DNA of 64,000 bases from CAMBDS01 sp964355675 (GCA_964355675.1 CAYHEC010000022.1:1-64000); one strand, 5' to 3'; shown: positions 8,892 to 18,215, numbered from the stretch's first letter. The notes: generated by a model not told the origin, from the sequence alone. A program made the numbers and translations.

Positions 8892-11800
8892 ATGAAGATC
8901 ACAACTCTCTTCACTCTCTGCCTCGCACTGACAATTTCACTTCTTACTTCGAACATCAGCAGCGCCTTGACACAAATCAATCAGGCTTGGATCGACAAGA
9001 CAGATCCATTCCAAAACCGGTCTGGTTCTGCAGGCCTCGATCTCAAAATTGACAGCGTGTATGTACTTACGTCCAACATCGAGGTTGTCAACAATCAGGT
9101 TTGTAACGTCAGGCAGGGAGCTTCGCTCGACTGCGATGGTTATCACGTTGAAGTTTATTCTGCCATAGTTCGGATGAATCACTCCGAAATAGACGGCAAC
9201 AATCCTGCCAATCCGCCAGTTATCTGGGATTATGAGTACATTTTCTGTGCCGATGTGGGGAATTTGCAAATCCTGAATACTAATTTCGGGAAACCCGCTG
9301 AAGATGATCGCGCTTATGGTCGCGTCGCAATTGCAGACTGTGCTTTCTATCGCATTCTTAATTGCGATTTTCAATTTGAACAACCTGAAGATAATAACGA
9401 ATGGGCATTGGCTCTTGTCGTTAACGAAGATTTCCAGGAAAATTTATCCGGTGCTGTGACAGGATGTAACTTTACAGTTTACGAAGGAGGTTATTTTGCA
9501 AGAGGGCGCGCATTGGGCGTTACGGGATTTCACACAGAATCACAAGTACTTGTAATCAACAATAATGCGATAACAAGTTCAGACGTTGGATTAGACTTAT
9601 TTAATCTAACTGGCACTAGCGCCAACGAGGATCAATCACCAATAAGAGTATTTAATAACAATATATCCGGTATAGACGGTCATGGTTTGGGCATAAATAT
9701 CTGGGATACCGTACTGCAGAAATCGTTACTTGTTAGAAACAACCTCATTCATAATTGTGATACTGGTATGCAAATATTCGCAACTTGGGACGGAGGTTGT
9801 TTCCCATTGATTTATAATAACTCAGTTTATAGTTACATTAAGTATGGTATTTCCTGCACATTTCTTGATCAAATCGAGAATAAATATGATGGATTGCGCA
9901 TAAGGAACAATATAATATTTGAAGGGCTGGGGCAGGAAGAACCATTGATATCCTCGATCGCTATTTACATGACATCAGTAGAAGGCGCCGAATTAAATCA
10001 ATTAGACCTGGCAAACAACATCATTGACAATGCTGATTATGGTATAATTATTAACATGCTTGACGGTGAAATCGAGAGTTTCGAGCAAGAAAAAATTGAT
10101 TATAATGGATTCAAAGGAATTAGTGATGACAGGTTAATTCTGAGAAAAGTCGGAAACCAATATTCGAACATATCCGTGGAAGCAATGGGCGACCATTGCG
10201 TTTATCACGATCCTGATGGTGCAGGCGATGATGAACGATTTCACGGTCAGTACATTATGCTTGCGGAGGAATCAGGGCTTTGTCCGTGGGGCATAGCATC
10301 TCCAAACTTTCATATTCTCCTTGATAATATTCCTGGGTGGTGGGATAGAAATGATGATTTGGCGAATAAAGGAAACTCGGGAGAAAATGACGAATGGCTC
10401 GATCCAAACTGGGGAATCTGGCAAATGCGAGCTATTAATGGCGTTCCCGAAGTTATCCCCGGATTACTTCCCGATTTGGGTATTTTCGGGGGGCCTTATT
10501 CGAGATTTAACATCGACGACAACTTCAACCCTCAAGATGACCAAATATATTACACTGATGGAGGCTTTTATGGCTCGGATATGCCAATGGAGTACTATGA
10601 AAATTGGGTTACCATCGGGGTGCCAATAATTGTTCCTGGGTTGGGGAATACCTGGACAGTAGCTGCAGGAACGGTTATTAACTTTCCCACCGGCGTAGAA
10701 ATAGCCGGAGAGATTCAAGTGAACGGCGGTACCAACAATTTAGATGTTGGCTTCCTGTTCACCAATGGCGGTTACCTCAACTTCACATCTTCTACTGATG
10801 TCTCTAACAGCTATCTAAATTACCTTCATGTTTACAACGCCTCCTACGGTCTCTACCTTTCCGGCGTGACGTCCTCTGGCAGTGACCGCCTCGAGGTCTC
10901 CAACTGCACCTTCGACTCCTGCGGCGTCGGCGTCTATGCCAACAACTCACGCCTGCACCTGCTCAACACCACTATCACCGGCTCCACAGGCATCTCCGGC
11001 TCCCCCCCCGTCGAGGGCAACGGCGTCTATCTGGTCAACTGCGCCGCCGGTAAAGTCGTCATCGACAGTTGCTCTATCACGGGCAACGCCTCCAGCGCCA
11101 CGGTCTCAGGCTCCGGAGTGTACCTCTCCTCCTCCTCCCCAGAGATCACCAGCACTCTGATCGAACACAACGCGGGCGGCGGGATCTACTGCTACAGCTC
11201 AACCCCCGACCTGAATACGTACTATTCAAGCAACGATCACCCCAACAGCATACACTCAAACGGCGCTTCAACCCAAAGCGGCTCGGATGGCGCTGAAATT
11301 TACCTGACCAACAGCTCCTACCCCGACGTCGGCTACAATAACATCTGGGATTACAATAGCCAACCGATTGGCTACATGATCTACAAGGAGCCGTCGTCGA
11401 ACGCCAGCAGTCTCACCGCCAAGTTCAACTGGTGGGGCGCGACACCAACGAATAGTTTCTTTTATTGGGGAAGCGGCAGTTCGATTATCTACTCGTCCTA
11501 TTATTCCTCCCAGCTTTCCAGCGCCGAGCTTTACGCCGCGGCAATGGAACACTGGGACGCGGGCGAGTTTGCCGAGTGCGCCGACATCCTTGAAAACTGT
11601 GTCTTCGATACCGGTTCGATTGGGATAAATTCGATTCATTATCTTGCGGGGTGTGTGGGGGAGACTGTGGATGGAGACAGGCAGGGACGCCTGTCGTACC
11701 AAGGGTTGCGTGAGTTCCTTCAAGGCGTAGCTTCTGATCAGCAGGACGAAGACGTAGCGAAAGTTGCGCAACGCTTTGCGACCGACTGCCTGACCGAAGA

Positions 11801-12275
11801 GGGAGAGTATGAGGCGGCGATGGAGGAATACGACAATGCGATAACTAACGCCGGTTGCCTTGAAGACTCCGTGAGTGCGGTAATCGACTGGCTGTCGGTT
11901 TATGAGCTTGCCAACGGGCACGTGATCAACGCGGCTGGTAAGAGTGTTCCGGAGATGATGGGGGAGACGTTTGCGGCGCTAAATCGCAAAGATAATTCAA
12001 AGCTTGTGCCGGAGGAATTCTCTATTGAGTCGGCCTACCCAAATCCGTTCAATGCGACGATGCGAATAGAATTCGGGCTCGATAAATCGGCCCCTACCCA
12101 GCTACGAGTTTACGATTTGCAGGGGCGTTTGGTCGAAGTGCTGGTCAATGGCCGCCTCCCTGCTGGCAAGCATTCGGTGGTGTGGAACGGAGCCGATCTC
12201 CCGGCGGGAGTCTATCTGTTAAGGCTGGAGTCATCCGGAACGACAAGTGTGGTTAAGGCGGCTATTATCAAGTAA
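8892..12275 (+). CDS. Large secreted beta-helix protein with T9SS sorting domain
   Basis: 1127 residues with a clear signal peptide (MKITTLFTLCLALTISLLTS). Two beta-helix blocks are visible. Residues about 60-420 contain many NNxI turns (VFNNNISG, VRNNLIHNCDTG). Residues about 600-870 are Ser/Gly/Asn-rich (SNCTFDSCGVGV, ITGNASSATVSGSGVYLSSS). Residues about 880-1000 are helical, TPR-like (AAMEHWDAGEFAECADILENC). The tail has SAYPNPFNAT and ends in a standard sorting domain. The second block (nt about 10,800-11,450) is visibly GC- and C-richer than the first, which suggests domain shuffling. A palindrome at 11,676-11,695 is translated in frame. Probable surface polysaccharide-binding or adhesion protein; no active site recognised. 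Confidence 0.8.
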   Translation: MKITTLFTLCLALTISLLTSNISSALTQINQAWIDKTDPFQNRSGSAGLDLKIDSVYVLTSNIEVVNNQVCNVRQGASLDCDGYHVEVYSAIVRMNHSEIDGNNPANPPVIWDYEYIFCADVGNLQILNTNFGKPAEDDRAYGRVAIADCAFYRILNCDFQFEQPEDNNEWALALVVNEDFQENLSGAVTGCNFTVYEGGYFARGRALGVTGFHTESQVLVINNNAITSSDVGLDLFNLTGTSANEDQSPIRVFNNNISGIDGHGLGINIWDTVLQKSLLVRNNLIHNCDTGMQIFATWDGGCFPLIYNNSVYSYIKYGISCTFLDQIENKYDGLRIRNNIIFEGLGQEEPLISSIAIYMTSVEGAELNQLDLANNIIDNADYGIIINMLDGEIESFEQEKIDYNGFKGISDDRLILRKVGNQYSNISVEAMGDHCVYHDPDGAGDDERFHGQYIMLAEESGLCPWGIASPNFHILLDNIPGWWDRNDDLANKGNSGENDEWLDPNWGIWQMRAINGVPEVIPGLLPDLGIFGGPYSRFNIDDNFNPQDDQIYYTDGGFYGSDMPMEYYENWVTIGVPIIVPGLGNTWTVAAGTVINFPTGVEIAGEIQVNGGTNNLDVGFLFTNGGYLNFTSSTDVSNSYLNYLHVYNASYGLYLSGVTSSGSDRLEVSNCTFDSCGVGVYANNSRLHLLNTTITGSTGISGSPPVEGNGVYLVNCAAGKVVIDSCSITGNASSATVSGSGVYLSSSSPEITSTLIEHNAGGGIYCYSSTPDLNTYYSSNDHPNSIHSNGASTQSGSDGAEIYLTNSSYPDVGYNNIWDYNSQPIGYMIYKEPSSNASSLTAKFNWWGATPTNSFFYWGSGSSIIYSSYYSSQLSSAELYAAAMEHWDAGEFAECADILENCVFDTGSIGINSIHYLAGCVGETVDGDRQGRLSYQGLREFLQGVASDQQDEDVAKVAQRFATDCLTEEGEYEAAMEEYDNAITNAGCLEDSVSAVIDWLSVYELANGHVINAAGKSVPEMMGETFAALNRKDNSKLVPEEFSIESAYPNPFNATMRIEFGLDKSAPTQLRVYDLQGRLVEVLVNGRLPAGKHSVVWNGADLPAGVYLLRLESSGTTSVVKAAIIK
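11676..11695. repeat. In-frame palindrome
   Basis: GACAGGCAGGGACGCCTGTC, followed by GTAC, lies inside the TPR-like part of the gene starting at 8892. It relates to the repeat at about 5195. Confidence 0.7.
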
Positions 12276-12362
12276 ATCATATGGTCGCAATAATGTAAGA
12301 GAGAATTTATTGATGGGGGCTCGAAGTCGTTAGAGGGAAGTCTTGTCCGCCCTCCATCTGAT

Positions 12363-13343
12363 TCAATTATGTTTGTTTTGTTCGGAACGACTGAATCCGA
12401 CGCCGGGCTGGAAGGGAACAGGGTCGGAAGAGTTGCTTTGAAGTCGTCTCCTCTCACCCAATGACCTACCCACCCCCCCCAAAGATTGCCAAACAGCCTT
12501 CAGGAGATAGGGATAGCGAATGACTCGCGCAAGCATTAAGAGTTCGTGAATGCAGATTTCCGGAATTGCGCGGAAGAGATCGTAAAATTCGTCATTTCGA
12601 ATGATCATCCAGAGCCGGTTGCGGTGGGTGTAATAACGAGAGAAGCGACTGCCAATCGGTGAACCTCCACGCCGATGAAACCCCTCAGCCGCTGGAATCG
12701 TCCATGCTTGCCAGCCACGCCTCCAAGCTCGCCAGGCAAGGTCGGCATCCTCGTAATAACAGAAAAAGCGCTCTGGAAAAATCTCGCCGTCGATGGCGAT
12801 ATCGTCCAGCATTTTCCGCTTCAGCAACACGGCCGCGGCGCAGATACCAAACACCCGTACGGGAGTAACTGGCAAGACTGCGTTACCTTCTCCGAACCCA
12901 CTGTCCCGGACACGGCGACTTTTGTAGATTTCAATTCCAGTAGAATCGATCAGTGTGCGGTCAGGTAATCCACCACCCGAACTCCAGAGTACCCCCCCGA
13001 GCGCTCCGGCGGCAGGATTATCGGCGGCAAAATTGAGCAGGCACTCAATCCAACCAGTTTCCAGCCTCGCATCGGGATTCAACAGCACCACCCAAGCGCT
13101 GTCAGTAGAACGGATTCCGATATTATTGCCTTTGGCAAACCCTTCATTGGTGGCAAGGCGAATTAACTTGATTTGAGGGTACCTTGAACTAATCAAATCG
13201 GGGGTTCCATCACTGGAGGCGTTATCGACTACAATGATTTCGGTTGGCTTAGCGCTTTGATTTAACAGGCTGTCGAGGCACTCAGCAATATCTTGCTTTG
13301 AATTCCAAGTCACTACAACGGCCGAAACTGTTCCCTCTATCAT
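12363..13343 (-). CDS. Family 2 glycosyltransferase (rhamnosyltransferase-like)
   Basis: GT-A fold transferase of about 326 residues. The start is the ATG at 13343, which overlaps the stop of the flippase gene by 4 nt (ATGA); the longer reading frame starts inside that gene. Visible motifs are VVVTWN at the N-terminus, VVDNASSDGTPDLI (nucleotide-sugar binding), LLNPDARLE (DxD-like position) and EDADLAWRAWRRGW, typical of the rhamnosyltransferase-like branch. It lacks membrane helices and probably adds a sugar to a lipid-linked glycan on the cytoplasmic face. The coupled flippase would then export the product. The last 30 residues are basic and divergent. Confidence 0.85.
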   Translation of the reverse strand: MIEGTVSAVVVTWNSKQDIAECLDSLLNQSAKPTEIIVVDNASSDGTPDLISSRYPQIKLIRLATNEGFAKGNNIGIRSTDSAWVVLLNPDARLETGWIECLLNFAADNPAAGALGGVLWSSGGGLPDRTLIDSTGIEIYKSRRVRDSGFGEGNAVLPVTPVRVFGICAAAVLLKRKMLDDIAIDGEIFPERFFCYYEDADLAWRAWRRGWQAWTIPAAEGFHRRGGSPIGSRFSRYYTHRNRLWMIIRNDEFYDLFRAIPEICIHELLMLARVIRYPYLLKAVWQSLGGVGRSLGERRRLQSNSSDPVPFQPGVGFSRSEQNKHN

Positions 13344-14551
13344 TTCGTGCCAAGTCTCCACAATATGCCGTTGATGGCTGTCTTGAGTCTGCCAACCGTC
13401 GAGCGCCACTCTCCATTAACCTTTTGTCCGGCTCGCCAAGTCATCAAAATTCCAACGAAAGCCGTTAGAGCAACTTGAGCAATCGCAGTTCCTGTTGTAC
13501 CAAAGAAATATGCCGCCGTTGGTAGCAATAGTGCGAGAAGTCCCAGGGCAAGACTTGACGTTACAACCGTAACACTCGCCGCACCAATACCATAGAGTAT
13601 CGCAGTGGTGATGTAAAACAGCCCTTCGAAGGGAGCCGCAATCAGCAGTATTCTGAACAGTGGGATGGATTTTTCATAGGCTTCGGGCATAACATATCGA
13701 TAAAAAGGCGCCGCCAATACCCACCCCACCCCAATTGCCATCCCCATTCCAGCCACCATATAAGCCACTGTTTTTTCGTAAAGCGCTCGTACATCAGCCA
13801 TTCTATTTTCGGCGGCGAGCTTCGATGCATAGGGAATTACCAGCAGACCAACCGTTGAGACAAGCGCCGCTACTACCGAGTAAATCCGCTTGGCTCCACC
13901 ATAAATTCCGACTATTTCTGAATTATAGATTGCCCCGAGGAGAATCAAATCTGCCCCGGCGAGAAGGCTTGACGAGAAACCCAAGCCCAATGTGTAAATC
14001 CCATATCTGAACAATTCTGCTAATGCCGGTCGATCCAAACGTAAAGTGATTCTAATCCCTCTTGGCCAAACGATTACCGCTAATAGGCTCGATAGTAGAG
14101 CAGAGCTGAATATGATGACGAATATTTCGGTGATTGCGCCTGATCCCATCAGCCAGAACCAAATAAACCCCGCCGAAGTACCGCCCCAATAGACTAGCTC
14201 AATCCAAAAGAGCCGAGCGGTCTGGTAAAGAGTTTGTTGAACACAGAATCCCCAGTCACGCACCCAAAATACCAGCGGTATGGCTCCAGCGATAATCAGG
14301 TCTTGTGGTTCGAGGCGGAAGATTCGCTCACCGATCGGCGCAAAAAGAACGAGTAGTAAAAAAATGATTCCTTGAACGGCTCCCGCCCCCCAAAAGCCGA
14401 TGATTGAGAAAGTCTCGAATCGTCCCGGTTCAGCGGCAAACTTGATCATTGGGTTAAGGATCAACGACTTGGTGAAGAGCGAGATCTGAATCGCAATCGC
14501 GAAGATAAGGGTGTAGCGACCAAATTCAGCGAGCGACAACTTCGGCATCAC
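13340..14551 (-). CDS. Polysaccharide flippase (Wzx/MATE-like)
   Basis: A polytopic membrane protein with about 12 hydrophobic segments. It resembles O-antigen/teichoic-acid flippases that move lipid-linked oligosaccharides across the inner membrane. The coordinates use the first conventional start (GTG 14551, next to ATG 14548). The frame, however, stays open upstream to 14641 and encodes LSWAVAARILPPLTGLVFIL, which looks like the missing first transmembrane helix. No ATG, GTG or TTG lies in that extension, but a CTG at 14641-14639 overlaps the cdaA stop as CTGA. The real protein is therefore probably about 433 residues. It is translationally coupled to the downstream GT2 (ATGA overlap). Confidence 0.8.
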   Translation of the reverse strand: MMPKLSLAEFGRYTLIFAIAIQISLFTKSLILNPMIKFAAEPGRFETFSIIGFWGAGAVQGIIFLLLVLFAPIGERIFRLEPQDLIIAGAIPLVFWVRDWGFCVQQTLYQTARLFWIELVYWGGTSAGFIWFWLMGSGAITEIFVIIFSSALLSSLLAVIVWPRGIRITLRLDRPALAELFRYGIYTLGLGFSSSLLAGADLILLGAIYNSEIVGIYGGAKRIYSVVAALVSTVGLLVIPYASKLAAENRMADVRALYEKTVAYMVAGMGMAIGVGWVLAAPFYRYVMPEAYEKSIPLFRILLIAAPFEGLFYITTAILYGIGAASVTVVTSSLALGLLALLLPTAAYFFGTTGTAIAQVALTAFVGILMTWRAGQKVNGEWRSTVGRLKTAINGILWRLGTK

Positions 14552-14637
14552 CGTCAGAATAAAAACGAGCCCGGTGAGGGGGGGAAGGATTCGTGCCGCA
14601 ACTGCCCAGGAGAGACGGCCAATATGGTGCTTCAGAT

Positions 14638-15468
14638 TCAGTTCAAAGCTCCGCCGGGTGTGGTAAGGGGCTCCCGTTTTGAAGGCAATTTACCCAAACG
14701 GGCGCTGGGATATAAAAGTCGTGTCAATTCAGTGGTTAGCGTCCGTTCGTCCAGATCCCGCCCGATGAATTCTCCACTAACCGAGATTGAGATTGCTCCG
14801 CTCTCTTCCGAGACTACAACCGCGACGGCATCGACTTCTTCGGTGATCCCAAGCGCGGCGCGGTGCCTCGTGCCAAGGGTTTTGTCGGTCTGAGGCTGGA
14901 TGGTAAGTGGCAGGATACACTTGGCGGCGACGATGGTGTCACCGATGACGATGACCGCTCCGTCATGGAGAGGGGTTCGCGGCTGGAAAAGCGTGACGAG
15001 CAATTCCCAGGAAATCTCCGACTGGATAGCGATTCCTGTTTCGACGATACCTCGAATTCCCGTTTTGCGCTGGAAGACGATCAGTCCTCCGAAGCGGCGC
15101 TTGGAGAGTTCGAGCGATGCTCGCACGACTTCGCTGACGGCTCGCTGACCGGCGGTGCGGAAGAAGGTGCGCAAGAAGCCGATCTGGCCAAGCTGGATCA
15201 GCATCCGCCGTAGTTCGGGCTGGAACAGAATGACGAACGCGATCACCCAGACTGCGCCGACCGACTGGATTAGCCACGTCATTCCGCTCATCCCGATGAG
15301 TTGGGCTACTGTCCCGGCGATCATCAACAGGAGCAATCCGGCAAACATCTGAGTCGCTCGTGTTCCGCGCATGATCCGGTAGATCTGGTAGAAGACGAGG
15401 GTGACGGCGAAGATGTCGAGGATATCGATGACGCCGACGGGCAGAAAGCCGATGTGGAAAAGTTCCAA
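14638..15468 (-). CDS. cdaA: Diadenylate cyclase CdaA (c-di-AMP synthase)
   Basis: 276 residues. Makes cyclic di-AMP from two ATP at the inner membrane. Three N-terminal transmembrane helices (about 10-30, 35-58, 64-84) are followed by a DAC domain. Its signature sites are both intact: PLHDGAVIV (DGA) and GTRHRAALG (RHR). The start is a TTG at 15468 with no obvious ribosome site. In Firmicutes cdaA sits with cdaR and glmM; here it heads an operon with a flippase and a glycosyltransferase, which suggests a link between c-di-AMP and envelope glycan supply. I see no c-di-AMP phosphodiesterase in the window. Confidence 0.95.
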   Translation of the reverse strand: MELFHIGFLPVGVIDILDIFAVTLVFYQIYRIMRGTRATQMFAGLLLLMIAGTVAQLIGMSGMTWLIQSVGAVWVIAFVILFQPELRRMLIQLGQIGFLRTFFRTAGQRAVSEVVRASLELSKRRFGGLIVFQRKTGIRGIVETGIAIQSEISWELLVTLFQPRTPLHDGAVIVIGDTIVAAKCILPLTIQPQTDKTLGTRHRAALGITEEVDAVAVVVSEESGAISISVSGEFIGRDLDERTLTTELTRLLYPSARLGKLPSKREPLTTPGGALN

Positions 15469-15510
15469 AGTAATTAAGAGTTAATAATTAAGAATTAATA
15501 ATTGGGGTAC

Positions 15511-15528
15511 GACAGACTTCAGTCTGTC
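15511..15528. repeat. Short palindrome
   Basis: GACAGACTTCAGTCTGTC is a near-perfect palindrome at the 3' end of the RhuM gene. With the AT-rich TTAATAATTAAGAATTAAT stretch beside it, it fills the gap to cdaA. Confidence 0.6.
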
Positions 15529-16549
15529 ATTGATTTGTTTTCATCTTCGGAAATTTCTTTAGCGCTTCTTCAAAGTCCTTCTCCACTTTGGAAGGCTGTT
15601 CAAGCTGTTTCAGATGAAATTTCTCATATTCGATTTCCGCCTTATGCAGAGCCTCATCGTGAGAGATCGTCCCGGCATGTGCCAAAATCTCCCTATCTCC
15701 CAAACGAAGAAAATCGTCCAATTTGGCTATCCAGTCGGACATATACATCGGTTTGCGGTTCAAGGCTTGAAGCTCGGCGAATTCCAGATAGGCGTTGACG
15801 ATCCGATTCAGCGCATTCAATTCTTCGGGCTGAAGATAATTCTTGGCAATGGCTGCCTCGCCCTTGGCCGGCTTGCTCCCTTCCCAATTCGTCATCCCCA
15901 TATTCGGCCTGGCGCCATCCGCCCGACGATAGACAACCTCAGCCGCAGTCTGCCCGTGAGCCGCCCAGTGCATCTTGTTCTGAATCTGCTTGAAAAACGA
16001 GCGAGTAGCCTCAGCGCCGGAATCATAGTCGATGCTCGTCGCGTAAATATCGAGTACTTTCTTCCAAAAAATCCTCTCTGACGACCGAATATCGCGAATA
16101 CGAGCGAGCAGTTCATCGAAGTAATTCCCGCCTCCCCCCCGCTTTAATCGCTCGTCGTCCAGAGCAAAGCCTTTGACGATATACTCCCGCAATCGCTGAG
16201 TCGCCCAGATGCGAAACTGAGTGCCGCGGAGCGAATTCACCCGGTAACCGACTGAGATGATGACGTCGAGGTTGTAGTGTTCGATTTCGCGAGCAACTTC
16301 GCGGCCGCCCTCAAATCGAACTATCCGGAATTTCCGGATAGTTGCCTCGCGGCTCAGCTCCGCCTCGTCGTAGATATTCACGAGGTGCTCGTTGATAGTC
16401 CGCACGTCCTTCAGGAACAGCTCCGCCATCTGGGCTTGAGACAGCCAGACGGTCTCGTTCTCCAGACGGACTTCGAGGCGTGTCGCACCATCACCTGCCT
16501 GATAGAGCAACAATTGCGATGTCGGTTCGTGGTTCGTCAGTTTGGTCAT
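15527..16549 (-). CDS. RhuM family protein
   Basis: 340 residues, the usual length for the RhuM family (named from a Salmonella pathogenicity-island gene). The N-terminal half has VWLSQAQMAELF, a helix-turn-helix-like segment, then TINEHLVNIY and the family-typical YNLDVIISVGYRVNS. These are followed by GTQFRIWATQRLREYI and KGFALDDERLK. The C-terminal half has YRRADGARPNMG and LSREAT-type conserved polar stretches. The molecular function is unsettled; members are often carried on islands and related to KilA-N/Fic-type accessory genes. It stands alone between repeats at both ends, which fits acquisition by transfer. No partner toxin or antitoxin was recognised. Confidence 0.85.
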   Translation of the reverse strand: MTKLTNHEPTSQLLLYQAGDGATRLEVRLENETVWLSQAQMAELFLKDVRTINEHLVNIYDEAELSREATIRKFRIVRFEGGREVAREIEHYNLDVIISVGYRVNSLRGTQFRIWATQRLREYIVKGFALDDERLKRGGGGNYFDELLARIRDIRSSERIFWKKVLDIYATSIDYDSGAEATRSFFKQIQNKMHWAAHGQTAAEVVYRRADGARPNMGMTNWEGSKPAKGEAAIAKNYLQPEELNALNRIVNAYLEFAELQALNRKPMYMSDWIAKLDDFLRLGDREILAHAGTISHDEALHKAEIEYEKFHLKQLEQPSKVEKDFEEALKKFPKMKTNQ

Positions 16550-16593
16550 TCCAGAATTTCAATGTTCAGAGTTCAAACTTCAGTTTGTATGGC

Positions 16594-16660
16594 GTTCAGA
16601 GTTCACCGCTTCAGCGTGTCCGGAAATCCCAATCCCACGCTAAAGCTGTGAACTCTAAAC
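16594..16660. repeat. Inverted repeat, about 25-bp imperfect arms
   Basis: An arm starting GTTCAGAGTTCACCGCTTCA (16594) pairs imperfectly with the arm CACGCTAAAGCTGTGAACTC starting at 16636. A related copy with ACTTCAGTTTGT and CACGCTAAAGCAGTGAACTC lies at 18,045-18,080, so this family brackets the lipoprotein gene at 16,666-18,003. Confidence 0.65.
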
Positions 16661-16665
16661 TCCTA

Positions 16666-18003
16666 TCAAGGACTGGGGAAGTCTGCGGCGACACGGAAGC
16701 CGAACATGTTGCCAGAATTAGACGGATAGGGTTTACTACGAAAGGCCGACCGACAGTACTTTCCGTAATTGAGCCAGGAATTGCCCCGCACAACGTGTTT
16801 TTGATCAACACCAACAACCCAAGCACTACCATCAGATGGTGCACCGTTGTAGCTGTCGTGATACCTATCCTCACAATACTCCCAAAGATTACCTGTCATA
16901 TCGCACAAACCCCAAGCGTTCGGAGTCTTCTGACCAACAGGATGTGTTGTGGAAATGCTGTTGTTCCAATACCACGCGTAAGTCCCTATTTGGCTATAGC
17001 TCGGATCGTCTCCCCAGAAGAATCGCGTCGTCGTCCCCGCTCGGCAGGCATACTCCCACTCGGCCTCTGACGGTAAACGAAATAGACCACCCAACGTTTG
17101 CTCAAACACCTGAATGTTATTCCAAGGCACATAATACACAGGGAAATTCGATCCCACACCATAATTTGACGCAGGATTACTTCCCATCACCGCCTGCCAT
17201 TGAGCCTGCGTTATCTCATACTTGCCCATCCAAAAGCCCTGCGCAAACGTCACTTGATGGCGGGGATCCTCATTACTCTCCGAATCCTGCTCCCCCGACA
17301 TGCGACCCATCATGAATGATCCCGCAGGTATCCAGCACATGCGGATCGTCGTATTACCCATCGGAAAATCGCGCTCCTCGCCGGCGTGACTACCTTGGGA
17401 AACTGACAGGGCAATATCTGCTGTCACCGTATTTCCAGCCGTGACTACTACCTCGACCGAATCTTCGGTATAGCCCGCCTTCGATGCACTGACCGTGTAA
17501 CTTGCGGGAGGAACGTCAAAAAGGGTGTAACGCCCTTGTCCATCAGTCGTTGTGCTGGTAGTCGCTGGTTGAGTCGTAATCGTAGCGCCGACAATCGGGT
17601 TCCCGCTCGAAGCAGCGGTCACCATGCCGGAAATTATGCCCGCCCTTGGAACTCCAACCTTGACCGTCACACTGCTACTTGCAGTCTCAGCTCCATCACT
17701 GACCGTCACTTGAACAGTGTAACTCCCTACCGTATTTGGAGCCTGCCAGACGACGCTCGCTGAAGCGGCTCCATTCGGGAAAGTGCCCTGAGGGCATGAC
17801 CACGAATAGGTTAACGTGTTGCTGTCCGCATCCGTTGCCACACAGCTTACCGTTGTGCTACCGGAAAGTCCGACTGAATCCGGCGACGCGGTGACGCTGG
17901 TGATTGACGGAGCGTGGTTTGTTGGTGTAGTCGGGGTCTCGTCTTTGGAACAGCCAAGCGTCAGGACAAGCCCGACAAGCAGAAGAATGGCGAACGATCT
18001 CAC
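16666..18003 (-). CDS. Lipoprotein with Ig-like, carboxypeptidase-regulatory and FGE/SUMF1-like domains
   Basis: A GTG start at 18003 has GGGAGA upstream. The signal peptide ends in a lipobox (LTLGC), giving a lipidated N-terminus. Domains in order: Ig/PKD-like (about 30-115, APSITSVTASPDSVGLSG), a carboxypeptidase-regulatory-like beta sandwich (about 122-205), and a sulfatase-modifying-factor domain (about 215-443; MCWIPAGSFMMG, FRLPSEAEWEYACRAGT, NLWEYCED, FGFRVAAD). Formylglycine-generating enzymes need two cysteines, CHRSYC in human SUMF1. The matching stretch here is NYGKYC, so the first is missing. No sulfatase lies nearby. A binding or unrelated oxidative role, rather than formylglycine formation, is more likely. 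Confidence 0.85.
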   Translation of the reverse strand: MRSFAILLLVGLVLTLGCSKDETPTTPTNHAPSITSVTASPDSVGLSGSTTVSCVATDADSNTLTYSWSCPQGTFPNGAASASVVWQAPNTVGSYTVQVTVSDGAETASSSVTVKVGVPRAGIISGMVTAASSGNPIVGATITTQPATTSTTTDGQGRYTLFDVPPASYTVSASKAGYTEDSVEVVVTAGNTVTADIALSVSQGSHAGEERDFPMGNTTIRMCWIPAGSFMMGRMSGEQDSESNEDPRHQVTFAQGFWMGKYEITQAQWQAVMGSNPASNYGVGSNFPVYYVPWNNIQVFEQTLGGLFRLPSEAEWEYACRAGTTTRFFWGDDPSYSQIGTYAWYWNNSISTTHPVGQKTPNAWGLCDMTGNLWEYCEDRYHDSYNGAPSDGSAWVVGVDQKHVVRGNSWLNYGKYCRSAFRSKPYPSNSGNMFGFRVAADFPSP

Positions 18004-18049
18004 TGGAATTTCTCCCTATTTTTTTTAGGTATGGTTCATACTTCAGTTT

Positions 18050-18215
18050 GTCCGCTCACGCTAAAGCAGTGAACTCTAAACCCGGCACAATGCCGAAAGA
18101 AACGCGTAGGGGCGATTTGGAAATCGCCCTTTCCAAATCGTCCAATCAATCGGGCGGATTGGAATCCGCCCCTACGCGGCAAGGGCTTTGCCGCAGAGTG
18201 AGGACACGCTGTCGC
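18050..18215. repeat. Cluster of palindromic repeats
   Basis: After a copy of the ACTTCAGTTTGT/GTGAACTC repeat, arms GCGTAGGGGCG and CGCCCCTACGC enclose GGCGATTTGGAAATCGCC and GGCGGATTGGAATCCGCC, a nested arrangement. GCAGAGTGAGGACACGCTG follows. It fills the gap between two minus-strand genes; no coding potential seen. Confidence 0.7.

Noticed and set aside
11268..11921. 217-residue minus-strand frame
   Set aside because: Shadow of the gene starting at 8892; no domain or ribosome site.
16666..18003. Active formylglycine-generating enzyme
   Set aside because: One of the two catalytic cysteines is missing and no sulfatase is nearby.
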